Part shown: in pieces, positions 53,332-61,556 of the stretch
Layout of the letters: each line of letters opens with the position of its first letter
Numbering within the stretch: the stretch's first letter is position 1
Source of the DNA: DASXTK01 sp050744325
Lineage (GTDB): Bacteria > Actinomycetota > Acidimicrobiia > Acidimicrobiales > VFJN01
Direction of reading: 5' to 3'
Assembly: GCA_050744325.1 (NCBI GenBank)
Contig: JBOGHK010000047.1
Location: 77,554 to 141,553, forward strand
DNA length: 64,000 nucleotides
Notes under the pieces: model-generated
The model's input: only the letters and a program-made list of their open reading frames with translations
Database searches by the model: none
What the model was told of the DNA's origin: nothing
Translations under genes and position numbers: made by a program

Positions 53332-53605
53332 TGGCAGTGTCGCTGCTGTCGCTGTCGCCGGCCCCGCTGCCGCCGCCGCTGCCGCCGCGGGTCGCGCTGT
53401 CGTCGCTGTCGCCGGGCCCGCCGCCCTCGCCGGGGGTCGCCGGGGTCCGCTCGTTCTTTGACCGCGAATGGTTGGCCAGCAACCGTTCGCGGTCAAGGAA
53501 GGTGCGGCCCGCGGAGGGCGATGGTGCCACCACAGACCGCAAATGGCATCAGCGGCCGGACGGGCCCCGCGTGTCCCCGACCACGAGTGGGCTGAGGGGC
53601 TAGCG
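53332..53605. other. Spacer between importer operon and cdd, with repeat DNA
   Basis: Its left part (53335-53445) is low-complexity DNA of CTGTCGCTG and CTGCCGCCG-like words, its middle holds the palindrome at 53454-53500, and its right end supplies the cdd ribosome site. No gene is supported. Confidence 0.5.
53454..53500. repeat. Intergenic palindromic repeat with core GGTTGGCCAGCAACC (copy 2)
   Basis: Outer arms TTCTTTGACCGCGAA (53454-53468) and TTCGCGGTCAAGGAA (53486-53500) pair with one mismatch; the inner GGTTG/CAACC stem (53470-53474, 53480-53484) matches copy 1 at 29771. Between the copies the outer arms have changed together (CCCGAA against CCGCGAA and its partner), while the 15-base core is identical, the pattern expected if the folded form is what is kept. 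Confidence 0.7.
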
Positions 53606-54007
53606 GTGGCGCCCGGTCCACCGGAGGTCGACTGGGAGGCGTTGCGACGTGCGGCCGCGGCGGCGGCTCGGCGGGCCTACGCGCCCTATTCGAGCTACCC
53701 GGTGGGAGCGGCGGGCCTGGTCGACGACGGTGCCGGCACGGTGATCTCGGGCTGCAACGTCGAGAACGTGTCCTACGGACTGGCGCTGTGTGCCGAGTGC
53801 GGGTTGGTGTCGGCCCTGCACGCGGGCGGGCACGCGGGGCGGCTGGTCGCCGTGGCGGTCTGCGGACCGGACGGGCACGACATCCCGCCCTGCGGCCGCT
53901 GCCGCCAGCTGCTCCTCGAGGCCGGCGGGCCGGACCTGCAGGTCAACGAACGCCCCATGCGCGACTGGCTGCCCGTCGCATTCGACATCGACGACCTGGG
54001 GAGCTGA
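53606..54007 (+). CDS. cdd: Cytidine deaminase
   Basis: 133 residues, the usual length of the tetrameric enzyme. AYAPYSSYPVGAAGLVDD is the N-terminal motif; zinc and proton-shuttle residues are in CNVENVSYGLALCAECGLVSAL and PPCGRCRQLLLE (three Cys ligands plus Glu). It turns cytidine and deoxycytidine into uridine and deoxyuridine. The GTG at 53606 follows a TGAGGGGC ribosome site; a longer frame upstream overlaps the palindrome and is not likely coding. deoA follows after a repeat-filled gap. Confidence 0.94.
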   Translation: MAPGPPEVDWEALRRAAAAAARRAYAPYSSYPVGAAGLVDDGAGTVISGCNVENVSYGLALCAECGLVSALHAGGHAGRLVAVAVCGPDGHDIPPCGRCRQLLLEAGGPDLQVNERPMRDWLPVAFDIDDLGS

Positions 54008-54060
54008 GCCGTGTCCCCCCATGGGCTGAACCCCGATCGGTCGTGGGCCGCCGCGGTTGG

Positions 54061-54215
54061 CGAGGCGATGGTGGTCACGCGAGGCCCTTCGAGGCGATGG
54101 TGGTCGGTACTCGTTCGCCATCGCCTCGAAGTGGTTCGAGCGACCACCACCGCCTCGGGTCGACGCACCGCGGGCCGAGCGACCACCATCGCCGCTGGCC
54201 GACGCACCGAGGGCC
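54061..54215. repeat. Compound direct and inverted repeat between cdd and deoA
   Basis: A 16-base word (CGAGGCGATGGTGGTC) occurs at 54061-54076 and 54090-54105. Its complement, GACCACCACCGCC or GACCACCATCGCC, occurs in two 39-base tandem units at 54138-54176 and 54177-54215 that differ at five positions. Within this, 54087-54100 and 54118-54131 form a perfect 14-base hairpin. The last unit provides the GAGGG in front of the deoA start, so folding could affect deoA translation. Confidence 0.7.
54087..54131 (+). other. 14-base-stem hairpin in cdd-deoA leader
   Basis: CTTCGAGGCGATGG (54087-54100) pairs perfectly with CCATCGCCTCGAAG (54118-54131) across a 17-base loop. A competing pairing is possible between the direct repeats on the left and the complementary units on the right, so alternative RNA folds can be drawn. 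There is no U-run, so a plain terminator is less likely. Confidence 0.5.
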
Positions 54216-54223
54216 GATAGCCG

Positions 54224-55498
54224 ATGGCGACCGACGTGCTGGATGTGATCCGCACCAAGCGGGACGGCGGCGCGCTGAGCGACGAGCAGATCCGGTTCTT
54301 CGTCGAGGGCTACACCGCCGGGACCATCGCCGACGAGCAGGCTGCCGCTCTGTGCATGGCCATCCTGCTGCGCGACATGGTGCCCGCCGAGCTCGCGACC
54401 TGGACTCAGGCGATGATCGACTCCGGCGAGCGGCTCGACCTGGCGTCGGTCGGACGCCCGACGGTCGACAAGCACTCCACCGGCGGCGTCGGCGACAAGG
54501 TGTCGCTGATCCTGGCCCCCCTGGTGGCGGCATGCGGAGCCGCGGTGCCGCAGCTCTCCGGCCGGGGCCTCGGCCACACCGGGGGAACGCTCGACAAGTT
54601 GGAGGCCATCACAGGGTGGCGGGCCACGCTCGGCACCGACGAGATCCTGCGTCAGCTCGGCGAGGTCGGCGCGGTGATCTGCGCGGCGGGTGAGTCGCTG
54701 TGTCCGGTCGACCGCAAGCTGTACGCCCTGCGCGACGTGACCGCCACGGTCGAGGCGATCCCGCTGATCGCCAGCTCGATCATTTCCAAGAAGATCGCAG
54801 AGGGCACCGAAGCGCTGGTGCTCGACGTGAAGGTGGGTTCTGGGGCGTTCCTCCCCGACGTCGACCGGGCCCGGCGGTTGGCCGAGACCATGGTCGAGCT
54901 CGGTCAGGCCCACGGGGTGCGGACCGTAGCGCTGCTCACCGACATGGAGGCGCCACTGGGGCGGGCCTGCGGCAACGGGGTCGAGGTGGCCGAGGCGGTC
55001 GAGACGTTGCGGGGCGGGGGCCCCACCGACCTGGTCGAGGTGACGCTGGCGCTGGCCCGCGAGATGGTCGCCCTCGCCGGCTTGGATGTCGACCCGGCCC
55101 CGCTGCTTGCCGACGGCCGCGCGCTGGCGGCGTGGGAGCAGATGATCCGAGCACAGGGAGGCGACCCGGATGCTGCCCTGCCGGATGCGCCGGTGCACCA
55201 CGACGTGCGGGCGAAGAAGACCGGCTACGTGCAGCGGCTCGATGCACGGGCGGTCGGCGTCGCGGTGTGGCGCCTCGGGGCAGGGCGGTCACGCAAGGAG
55301 GACCCGGTCTCGCCGTCCGCCGGCGCCACCTGTTACGTGAAGCCGGGCGAGTGGATCGAGGCAGGCGAGTCGGTGCTCATGTTCCACGCCGACGATCCCG
55401 ACCGGATCGACGGGGCGCTCGCGGCACTGGACGGCGCCATCGAAATCAGCCCTGACCACCCTGAACCCCGCCCGGTGGTCGTCGACCGCATCGCCTGA
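54224..55498 (+). CDS. deoA: Thymidine/pyrimidine-nucleoside phosphorylase
   Basis: 424 residues. DVIRTKRDGGALSDEQIRFFVEGYTAG, TVDKHSTGGVGDKVSLILAPLVAACG, the phosphate/base site GRGLGHTGGTLDKLEAI and KKIAEGTEALVLDVKVGSGAF are the family motifs. It splits thymidine, deoxyuridine or uridine to base plus (deoxy)ribose 1-phosphate. It forms the end point of the uptake-salvage set with cdd and upp. The ATG lies 8 bases after the last 39-base repeat unit. No regulator adjoins. Confidence 0.95.
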   Translation: MATDVLDVIRTKRDGGALSDEQIRFFVEGYTAGTIADEQAAALCMAILLRDMVPAELATWTQAMIDSGERLDLASVGRPTVDKHSTGGVGDKVSLILAPLVAACGAAVPQLSGRGLGHTGGTLDKLEAITGWRATLGTDEILRQLGEVGAVICAAGESLCPVDRKLYALRDVTATVEAIPLIASSIISKKIAEGTEALVLDVKVGSGAFLPDVDRARRLAETMVELGQAHGVRTVALLTDMEAPLGRACGNGVEVAEAVETLRGGGPTDLVEVTLALAREMVALAGLDVDPAPLLADGRALAAWEQMIRAQGGDPDAALPDAPVHHDVRAKKTGYVQRLDARAVGVAVWRLGAGRSRKEDPVSPSAGATCYVKPGEWIEAGESVLMFHADDPDRIDGALAALDGAIEISPDHPEPRPVVVDRIA

Positions 55499-55554
55499 GC
55501 CAGCGGGGCACGGCAATGCCCTGGAGGGAATGGTGGATGTGAGGTGACCCGACG

Positions 55555-56364
55555 ATGACCGATTCCACGCCACCCGACCTCCCCTCCCCCGCCGTGACCT
55601 ACAGCTCGTACCTCGCGCTCGACGAGGTGCTCGGGGCGCAGCGCCCGCTGTCCGACGAGCACGACGAGATGCTGTTCATCGTGATCCACCAGGTCTACGA
55701 GCTGTGGTTCAAGCAGCTCATCCACGAGGTGGGCCACCTCCAGGCCCGGCTCGAAGCCGGCGACACGCCCCACGCACTGCACACGCTCAAGCGGGTGCTG
55801 ACGGTGCTCAAGGTGGTCGTGGCGCAGATCGACGTGCTCGAGACCATGACGCCCCGGCAGTTCCTCGGCTTCCGCGACCGGCTCGAGGCGTCGAGCGGCT
55901 TCCAGTCGTCCCAGTTCCGGGAGCTCGAGGCCGTGCTCGGACGCCGCGACCGCCGGGTGTTCGAGCACTATCCCGCGGGAAGTAGTGCTCGGGAACGGAT
56001 CGCCGCGGCGATGAGTCGCCCCTCGTTGTTCGACTCGTTCCTCCGCTACCTGGCTACCCAGGGTTATGACGTGCCGACCGCGGCCCTTGAGCGCGACGTG
56101 CGGCTACCCGTCGTGCCATCGCACGACGTCCAACGCGTGCTGCTGCGGGTGTACCAGGACGACGGCGAGCCCGCCCAGGTCGCCGAGCGCCTGATCGACG
56201 TCGACGAGGGCATGCAGGAGTGGCGCTACCGGCATGTGAAGATGGTCGAGCGCACGATCGGCAGCCGGGCCGGGACCGGCGGCTCATCCGGTGCGGCCTA
56301 CCTGCGCACGACGCTGTCCAGGCCGGTGTTCCCCGACCTGTGGGAGGTCCGGAGCGAGCTGTGA
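55555..56364 (+). CDS. kynA: Tryptophan 2,3-dioxygenase
   Basis: 269 residues. VTYSSYLALDEVLGAQRPLS, HDEMLFIVIHQVYELWFKQLIHEV and FRDRLEASSGFQSSQFRELEAVLG are the substrate-binding segments; the proximal haem His lies in the C-terminal EWRYRHVKMVERTIG, followed by the GTGGSSGAAYLRTTL loop. It opens the indole ring of tryptophan with O2, giving N-formylkynurenine. Its stop overlaps the kynureninase GTG by 4 bases (GTGA), so the two enzymes are coupled. Confidence 0.96.
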   Translation: MTDSTPPDLPSPAVTYSSYLALDEVLGAQRPLSDEHDEMLFIVIHQVYELWFKQLIHEVGHLQARLEAGDTPHALHTLKRVLTVLKVVVAQIDVLETMTPRQFLGFRDRLEASSGFQSSQFRELEAVLGRRDRRVFEHYPAGSSARERIAAAMSRPSLFDSFLRYLATQGYDVPTAALERDVRLPVVPSHDVQRVLLRVYQDDGEPAQVAERLIDVDEGMQEWRYRHVKMVERTIGSRAGTGGSSGAAYLRTTLSRPVFPDLWEVRSEL

Positions 56365-57584
56365 CCGCACGACCGCTGACCGCCGAGGACCTGCGCCGCG
56401 CGCCCAACCCGCTGGCCGTCCACTACTCGCGCTTCGGGGTGGCCGGGCGGCTGCTGCTCACGGGGCACTCCCACCAGGCGTGGCCGGACGTCGCCCACGA
56501 TGCGCAGGTCGAGGCCTTCGACGCCGCCGCGGCAGCGGTGGACGCCAAGTGGGACCGGGCCTTCGCCAAAGCCGACGAGGTGCGCGCCGGCTATCGGCGG
56601 CTGCTCGGAGATCCCGGGGGCGACATCGCGCTCGGCGCCAACACCCACGAGTTGGTGGTCCGATTCCTGTCGGCCCTCGGCCTGGTGGGTGGATGGGCTC
56701 CCGGAGGTCTGCGACTCGTCACGACCGACGGCGAGTTCCACTCGTTGCGCCGTCAGCTCACCCGACTCGCGGAAGAGGGCGTCGAGGTGGTGTGGGTCGA
56801 GGCCGACCCCGCCGACACCCTCGCCGGGCGGCTGGCGGAGGCGGTCGACGACCGGACGCTTGCGGTGCTGGTCTCGGCCGTGCTGTTCGAGACGGCGCGC
56901 GTCGTGCCCGGCCTCGATGCCCTCGCGGTGGCCTGCAGCCGTCGCGGCGTCGAGCTGCTGGTCGACGCCTACCACGCTCTGGGCTGCGTGCCCGTGGCGA
57001 TCCACGACCTCGGGCTGTCCTCGGCGTGGGTGGTCGGTGGTGGCTACAAGTACCTCCAGCTCGGCGAGGGCAACTGCTTCCTGCGCCTGCCCGAGCACGC
57101 CGCCGACATGCGCCCCGTGGTGACCGGGTGGTTCGCCGAGTTCACCGGGCTCGCCGACGACCAGCACCCTGAGCTGGTGACCTACGCCCCGGGCGGCGAC
57201 CGGTTCGCCGGTGCGACCTACGACCCCACCAGCCACTACCGGGCCGCGCGGGTCTTCGGGTTCTTCGCCGAGCAGGGCCTGACGCCCGCGATGCTGCGCG
57301 AGTCGTACCTCCACCAGCGGGCGGTCCTGGCTGGTGCGTTCGACGCACTGGACATCCCCGACGAGCTCGTGACGCGCGACCGGGTGACGCCGCCGCCAAA
57401 GTTCGGGGGGTTCCTCGCCCTGGAGACGCCGCATGCCGAGCGCCTGCACGCCGACCTGCGCCTCCGCGGGGTGAGCACCGACTGGCGCGGCCGCCACCTG
57501 CGCTTCGGCCCGGCGCCGTACCTGTCCGATGCCCAGCTGGAGGCATCCATCGCCGCTCTCGGCGAGGCGGTGGCAGCTCCCTGA
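56361..57584 (+). CDS. kynU: Kynureninase
   Basis: 407 residues of PLP fold I. NPLAVHYSRFGVAGRLLLTGHSHQAWPD begins it; GANTHELVVRFLSAL binds the cofactor phosphate; DAYHALGCVPVAI has the PLP Asp and His; VVGGGYKYLQLGEGNCFL has the Schiff-base Lys; the end RGRHLRFGPAPYLSDAQLEASI fits. It cleaves kynurenine to anthranilate and alanine. The step between, N-formylkynurenine formamidase, is not encoded next to it. It is convergent with the histidine kinase gene. Confidence 0.93.
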   Translation: MTARPLTAEDLRRAPNPLAVHYSRFGVAGRLLLTGHSHQAWPDVAHDAQVEAFDAAAAAVDAKWDRAFAKADEVRAGYRRLLGDPGGDIALGANTHELVVRFLSALGLVGGWAPGGLRLVTTDGEFHSLRRQLTRLAEEGVEVVWVEADPADTLAGRLAEAVDDRTLAVLVSAVLFETARVVPGLDALAVACSRRGVELLVDAYHALGCVPVAIHDLGLSSAWVVGGGYKYLQLGEGNCFLRLPEHAADMRPVVTGWFAEFTGLADDQHPELVTYAPGGDRFAGATYDPTSHYRAARVFGFFAEQGLTPAMLRESYLHQRAVLAGAFDALDIPDELVTRDRVTPPPKFGGFLALETPHAERLHADLRLRGVSTDWRGRHLRFGPAPYLSDAQLEASIAALGEAVAAP

Positions 57585-57667
57585 GTGCCCCTCCCCCGAC
57601 GCCCGTCCCGGCGCTGAACATCGCGAGCACCGCAACAGACGGACACAGGAAGGTGAACCTGGTCGGG

Positions 57668-58723
57668 TCAGCGGGGGAGGCGGAGGCGGAACTCGGAGCC
57701 GTCGCCCGCCGGTCCTGGAGACGCCACCGTCAACGAGCCGCCGTGGGCCAGCGCGACCTGGTGGGCGATCGGCAACCCGAGGCCCGAGCCCTCGGCGTCG
57801 TCTCGACCGCGCCAGAAGCGGTCGAACACGTGGTCCTGCTGGGCACCGGGGATCCCGGGCCCGTGGTCGATCACGACCACCGTCGCCTCAGCCGACGTTG
57901 CCTCGACCACCACGTCCACCCTGGATCCGGACGGTGCGTACTTGATCGCGTTGTCGACCAGGTTCCCGATGGCTCGCCGAACGGTGGGCTCGTCGAGCGA
58001 CAGCGTGGCCGTCGCCGGCCGGTGCACCGCCACGTCGAGCGCCTTCGTCGCCGCCAACGCACGTGCCTCCTCGACCACGTCCCGGACGATGGCCACCAGG
58101 TCCGCCGGCTGACGGTCGATCGTTCGTGCCCGCCCGCGTGCGTCGACCAGCAGCTCGTCGATCGTCGCCCGCAACCGGGCGGCGGCGGCCTTGGAGCGTT
58201 CCAGTCCCTCCCGGTAGACGTCGACGGTCGGGTCCGGGTGTGCGAGCAGCACGTCGGCGTTGGCGGTCAGCACCGACAACGGGGTCCGGAGCTCGTGGCT
58301 GGTCTCCTCGACCAGCTCGCGCTGGGTGTCGGCGGCCCGCTGCAACCGGCCGAGCATCGCGTCGAAGCTGGCCGCCAGCGACATCACCTCGGTCGGGCCC
58401 CGGTCGAGGCCGATGCGGCGGCGTAGGTCGGATCCCTCGATCTCCTCGGCGACCGCCCGCACCCGTTCGATCGGCCCCACCGCCCGTCCCGCCCACCACC
58501 AGGCCAGCCCGGCGGCCGCAGGTCCGAGAGCGACCGCCGTCCAGGGCACCCACGGCGACCGGCGGGTGGTCGTGTCGTCGGCCACCTCGGCGCCGTCCAC
58601 GATCTCGACGGTCTCGTGCTCGGTCACGGAGGTCACGGTGAACAGCACCAGGACGGGCAGGTAGATCGCGACGAATCCCAGCACCGCCAGCTGCACCCGC
58701 AAGGACCGCCACACGTGGCTCAC
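57668..58723 (-). CDS. Sensor histidine kinase
   Basis: 351 residues, intact. Two spans (VQLAVLGFVAIYLPVLVLFTV and VALGPAAAGLAWWWAGRAV) enclose a short ~35-residue outside loop; HAMP follows, then ETSHELRTPLSVLTANADVLL with the phosphoacceptor His, NLVDNAIKYAPSG, DHGPGIP, FDRFWRG and GSGLGLPIAHQVALAHGG. So small an outside loop suggests it senses something in the membrane or through a partner. The GTG overlaps the regulator stop by 4 bases, giving an RR-HK operon. Confidence 0.93.
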   Translation of the reverse strand: MSHVWRSLRVQLAVLGFVAIYLPVLVLFTVTSVTEHETVEIVDGAEVADDTTTRRSPWVPWTAVALGPAAAGLAWWWAGRAVGPIERVRAVAEEIEGSDLRRRIGLDRGPTEVMSLAASFDAMLGRLQRAADTQRELVEETSHELRTPLSVLTANADVLLAHPDPTVDVYREGLERSKAAAARLRATIDELLVDARGRARTIDRQPADLVAIVRDVVEEARALAATKALDVAVHRPATATLSLDEPTVRRAIGNLVDNAIKYAPSGSRVDVVVEATSAEATVVVIDHGPGIPGAQQDHVFDRFWRGRDDAEGSGLGLPIAHQVALAHGGSLTVASPGPAGDGSEFRLRLPR

Positions 58724-59391
58724 GACCGGTCCTCCATGCGGTAGCCGGCATTGGTGATCGTGGCGATCGGCGCCGGATCACCCAGCTTGCGGCGCAGGCG
58801 GCTGAGGATCACCCGGACCGACGAGGTGAACGGGTCGGCGTTCGCGTCCCACACATGTTCGAGCAGATCCTCCGCGGACAGCACCTCGCCGGGGTGATGC
58901 ATGAAGTAGCGCAACAGCGAGAGCTCGCGGGCGGTGAGATCGAGCTCGATGCCGCGCCGCCACGCGCGATGCGCCGCGAGGTCGAGCGTCACGTCGCCGA
59001 CGCGCAGCGTGGATCCGTGGCTGTCCCCACGACGCCCGAGCGCTCGCACCCGTGCCACCAACTCTGCGAAGTCGAAGGGCTTGACCAGGTAGTCGTCGGC
59101 GCCGGCGTCGAGCCCGGCCACCCGGTCGGCGACGGCGTCGCGGGCGGTCAACACCAGCGAACGCCGCGGCCGGCGCAGGTCGGGGTCCGCCCCAAGCCGA
59201 CGGACCAGGTCAAGCCCGTCCCCGTCGGGCAGGCCGAGGTCGAAGCACGCGACGTCGAAGTCGGTGGTGCGAAGGAGCCCCTCGGCGGCGGCGCAGGAGT
59301 TGGCCACGTCGACCGCGTACGACTCGTTGCGCAGGCCAAGGGCGACGACCTCGGCGAGCGCGGCGTCGTCCTCCACGAGCAGGATTCGCAT
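58720..59391 (-). CDS. OmpR-family response regulator
   Basis: 223 residues. Receiver: LLVEDDAALAEVVALGLR, phosphorylated Asp in VACFDLGLPDGDG, VLTARDAVADRVAGLDAGADDYLVKPFDFAELVARV. DNA-binding winged helix: LDLTARELSLLRYFMHHPGEVLSAEDLLEHVW and VRVILSRLRRKLGDP. It works with the kinase encoded next. The adjacent beta-lactamase-like lipoprotein gene, on the same strand 34 bases upstream, may be part of its unit. Confidence 0.94.
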   Translation of the reverse strand: MRILLVEDDAALAEVVALGLRNESYAVDVANSCAAAEGLLRTTDFDVACFDLGLPDGDGLDLVRRLGADPDLRRPRRSLVLTARDAVADRVAGLDAGADDYLVKPFDFAELVARVRALGRRGDSHGSTLRVGDVTLDLAAHRAWRRGIELDLTARELSLLRYFMHHPGEVLSAEDLLEHVWDANADPFTSSVRVILSRLRRKLGDPAPIATITNAGYRMEDRS

Positions 59392-59425
59392 GGTCCCAGC
59401 CTCGCAGCGGGCTCCGCTCGGCCCA

Positions 59426-61123
59426 CTACGGCGCGGGCCGGGCGGTGTGGGTCCCGGCCGGGCCGACGACGGTCATCCCGCCGTCGTCGAAGCTCACGGC
59501 AAGGTCCGGGCTGGCGCCACTGGGGTCGTCCGGCCTGTACCCGCCCCCGTCAGATGGCACGAGCAGCAGGGTCGGCGGCTCGGTGTCCGCGACCGCGGCC
59601 GAGATGCCGCCCTCCTCGTCCAGGGCGTACCACAGGGCGAGGGTCTCCTGGCCGGAGGTGACCGTGACGTAGGTGCGCAGCTCGCCGTCGTGGACGATCG
59701 TGCCCGCCAGCGCGACGTCGTCGATCGGCCCCAGGTCGGACTCGAGGGACGCGCGCTCGTCGCGCCCCTCCTGGGTTGCACCGTCCAGCAGCGAGCGGAC
59801 CGCCTGCTCGTGCGCGGCGACGTCGTCCGTCGTGAAGGCATCGGGCAGCGGGAACAGCACCGCCACCGCGTCGGTGCCGGTCGCGGCGATGCCGAGGCGG
59901 TCGTCCTCGGCCGCCACTGCGAACGAGCCGCCCGAGTCGAGCTGATATGTCCCGGCGATCGCCGCGACCGCGTCGGGGTCCACGGAGCCACCCTGGGTTT
60001 CCGGCAGCGGCAGCGGCTCTCCGGCGAGCAGTGCCGGACCGACCGCGGCGAGCAGGTCCTCGGCGGTCACCACGGACGTGTTCGACGCGATCGCCACCAC
60101 TCGCTCGCTGTCAGGGAGCACCGCAACCACGACGTCGTGGCCGACGCTGCCGCCACCACCGGCGGACGTGAAGACCGGTTCCCCGTAGATCGCGGCGTCG
60201 AACGCCACCCATCCGGGGATCTCCGCGGTGCCGTCGCCCTGGTCGAAGGCGAGCGTCCTGACGGCCTCGGTCGCGTCGGCCGACAGGAGCTGCCCGGCGA
60301 ACAGTGCCTGGGCCCAGAGCGCCAGGTCGCGCATGGTCATCGCGAGGCCGCCGTTGCCCTCGAGCGCCCAGTGGGGGCCTGTGAAGTCGCCTGATTCCCC
60401 AACCGTTCCCTCCTCGAGGTAGCCGACGGCGCGCCGTCCCGGGGCGGCTGGCTCGCCGTCCCAGAACCCGCCGACGACGTCACCGTCCGGCATCGTCAGG
60501 ACTCGGGACACGACATGTTCCCGAAAGCTGGTATCCGATACCTCCTCGACGATCAGCGCCAGCAGCGTGTACCCGGCGTTCGAGTACAGGAACTTCGCAC
60601 CGGGCTCGAACGCCTGCTCCAACCCGCCGATCGCGGCGATCGCCGCGTCGCGGTCGAGCGCCACGTGATCCTGGCCGTGTGCGCCGGTCAGGCCGCTGGT
60701 GTGGAGCAGCAGCTGTTGGACCGTCGCCTCCGCCGCCGGACCGTCCAGGCCGGGGACGATGTCGCCGGCTCGGTCGTCGAGCGAGAGCTCGCCTTGGTCG
60801 ACCAGGTCGAGGACCGCTGCGGCCGTGAACGCCTTGGTGACCGATCCGATGCTGAAGACCGTGTCGGCCGTGTTGGGGGTGTCGTCGCCCTGATCGGCTG
60901 TCCCGTAGCCGGCGAGGCAGTCGGGCTCGCCGCCGGTCGAGATGGCGACCGAACCGCTGAAGCCCGAGTCCGCCCAGGCGCCGAAGGCCTGGTCGAGAGC
61001 GGGCTGGCACTCGGAGGTCGCCTCGGCCGCGTCGGCGCGCGACGTGTCACGGTCGGGGTTGGTCGAGCAGGCGGCCGTCACGACCGCTGCGGCGCTGACG
61101 CAGCTTGCGAGAGTTCGGTTCAC
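59426..61123 (-). CDS. Serine beta-lactamase-like (class C/EstB) lipoprotein
   Basis: 565 residues. Lipobox AAVVTAACSTN anchors it. The penicillin-recognition fold has SxxK in FSIGSVTKAFTAAAVLDL, YxN in FLYSNAGYTLLALI and a late GGGGSVGHD in place of KTG (HxG-type variants are common in this family). About 200 residues of an additional beta-rich domain follow (GTYQLDSGGSFAVAAEDDRLG on), a lipocalin-like module often found in these enzymes. It is probably a D-amino-peptidase or esterase acting on the cell wall rather than an antibiotic-resistance enzyme. Confidence 0.85.
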   Translation of the reverse strand: MNRTLASCVSAAAVVTAACSTNPDRDTSRADAAEATSECQPALDQAFGAWADSGFSGSVAISTGGEPDCLAGYGTADQGDDTPNTADTVFSIGSVTKAFTAAAVLDLVDQGELSLDDRAGDIVPGLDGPAAEATVQQLLLHTSGLTGAHGQDHVALDRDAAIAAIGGLEQAFEPGAKFLYSNAGYTLLALIVEEVSDTSFREHVVSRVLTMPDGDVVGGFWDGEPAAPGRRAVGYLEEGTVGESGDFTGPHWALEGNGGLAMTMRDLALWAQALFAGQLLSADATEAVRTLAFDQGDGTAEIPGWVAFDAAIYGEPVFTSAGGGGSVGHDVVVAVLPDSERVVAIASNTSVVTAEDLLAAVGPALLAGEPLPLPETQGGSVDPDAVAAIAGTYQLDSGGSFAVAAEDDRLGIAATGTDAVAVLFPLPDAFTTDDVAAHEQAVRSLLDGATQEGRDERASLESDLGPIDDVALAGTIVHDGELRTYVTVTSGQETLALWYALDEEGGISAAVADTEPPTLLLVPSDGGGYRPDDPSGASPDLAVSFDDGGMTVVGPAGTHTARPAP

Positions 61124-61231
61124 CCGCGGAAGGTACGAGCCCGGCTGTGAACCTGATGTGAACGCACGATGGAGCCGGCCCCGATGGGACCAGCTCCACT
61201 GCGTCGGAGATCGGCCGCTGCCGACCAGCGA

Positions 61232-61408
61232 TCAGCGATCGCGACGAAGGAGGTTGCGCACCTTGTCGACGGCGTCGCCGAACCAGCTCTTGGCGCTGCC
61301 ACTGGCCCGATCCACCTTGCCCTCACGTTCGAGAGCCTGGTTGTCGGTGGCCTCGCCGACGGTCTCTTTCGCTCGACCCTTCAGGTCGTCGAACTTGCCT
61401 TCACTCAT
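61232..61408 (-). CDS. CsbD family stress protein
   Basis: 58 residues: MSEGKFDDLKGRAKETVGEATDN and QALEREGKVDRASGSAKSW are the CsbD pattern of small, charged helical proteins. CsbD-like proteins are induced by general stress in Bacillus and many others; their function is unknown. A strong GGGAGG ribosome site precedes the ATG. It is a single gene, divergent from the alcohol dehydrogenase gene. Confidence 0.92.
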   Translation of the reverse strand: MSEGKFDDLKGRAKETVGEATDNQALEREGKVDRASGSAKSWFGDAVDKVRNLLRRDR

Positions 61409-61556
61409 GACAGACCTCCCTGGGGAATGGGTCGCCACCAGGACACCTACCCATACCGCCGCGATGCGAGCCATCGTGGGATGTCGGGCCGGGCGGGCGG
61501 TGCGGCAGTGACCCCGAAAATGCGCTAGAGAGCAGGGCAACCAAAGGGGGATAGCG

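Noticed and set aside
54011..54220. Small open frame inside the cdd-deoA repeat array
   Set aside because: Its translation is just the repeats read as Arg/Thr/Trp; it is better explained as structured DNA or RNA.
53600..55201. A 533-codon open frame antisense to cdd and deoA
   Set aside because: Both genes underneath have complete family motifs; the antisense translation is low-complexity.
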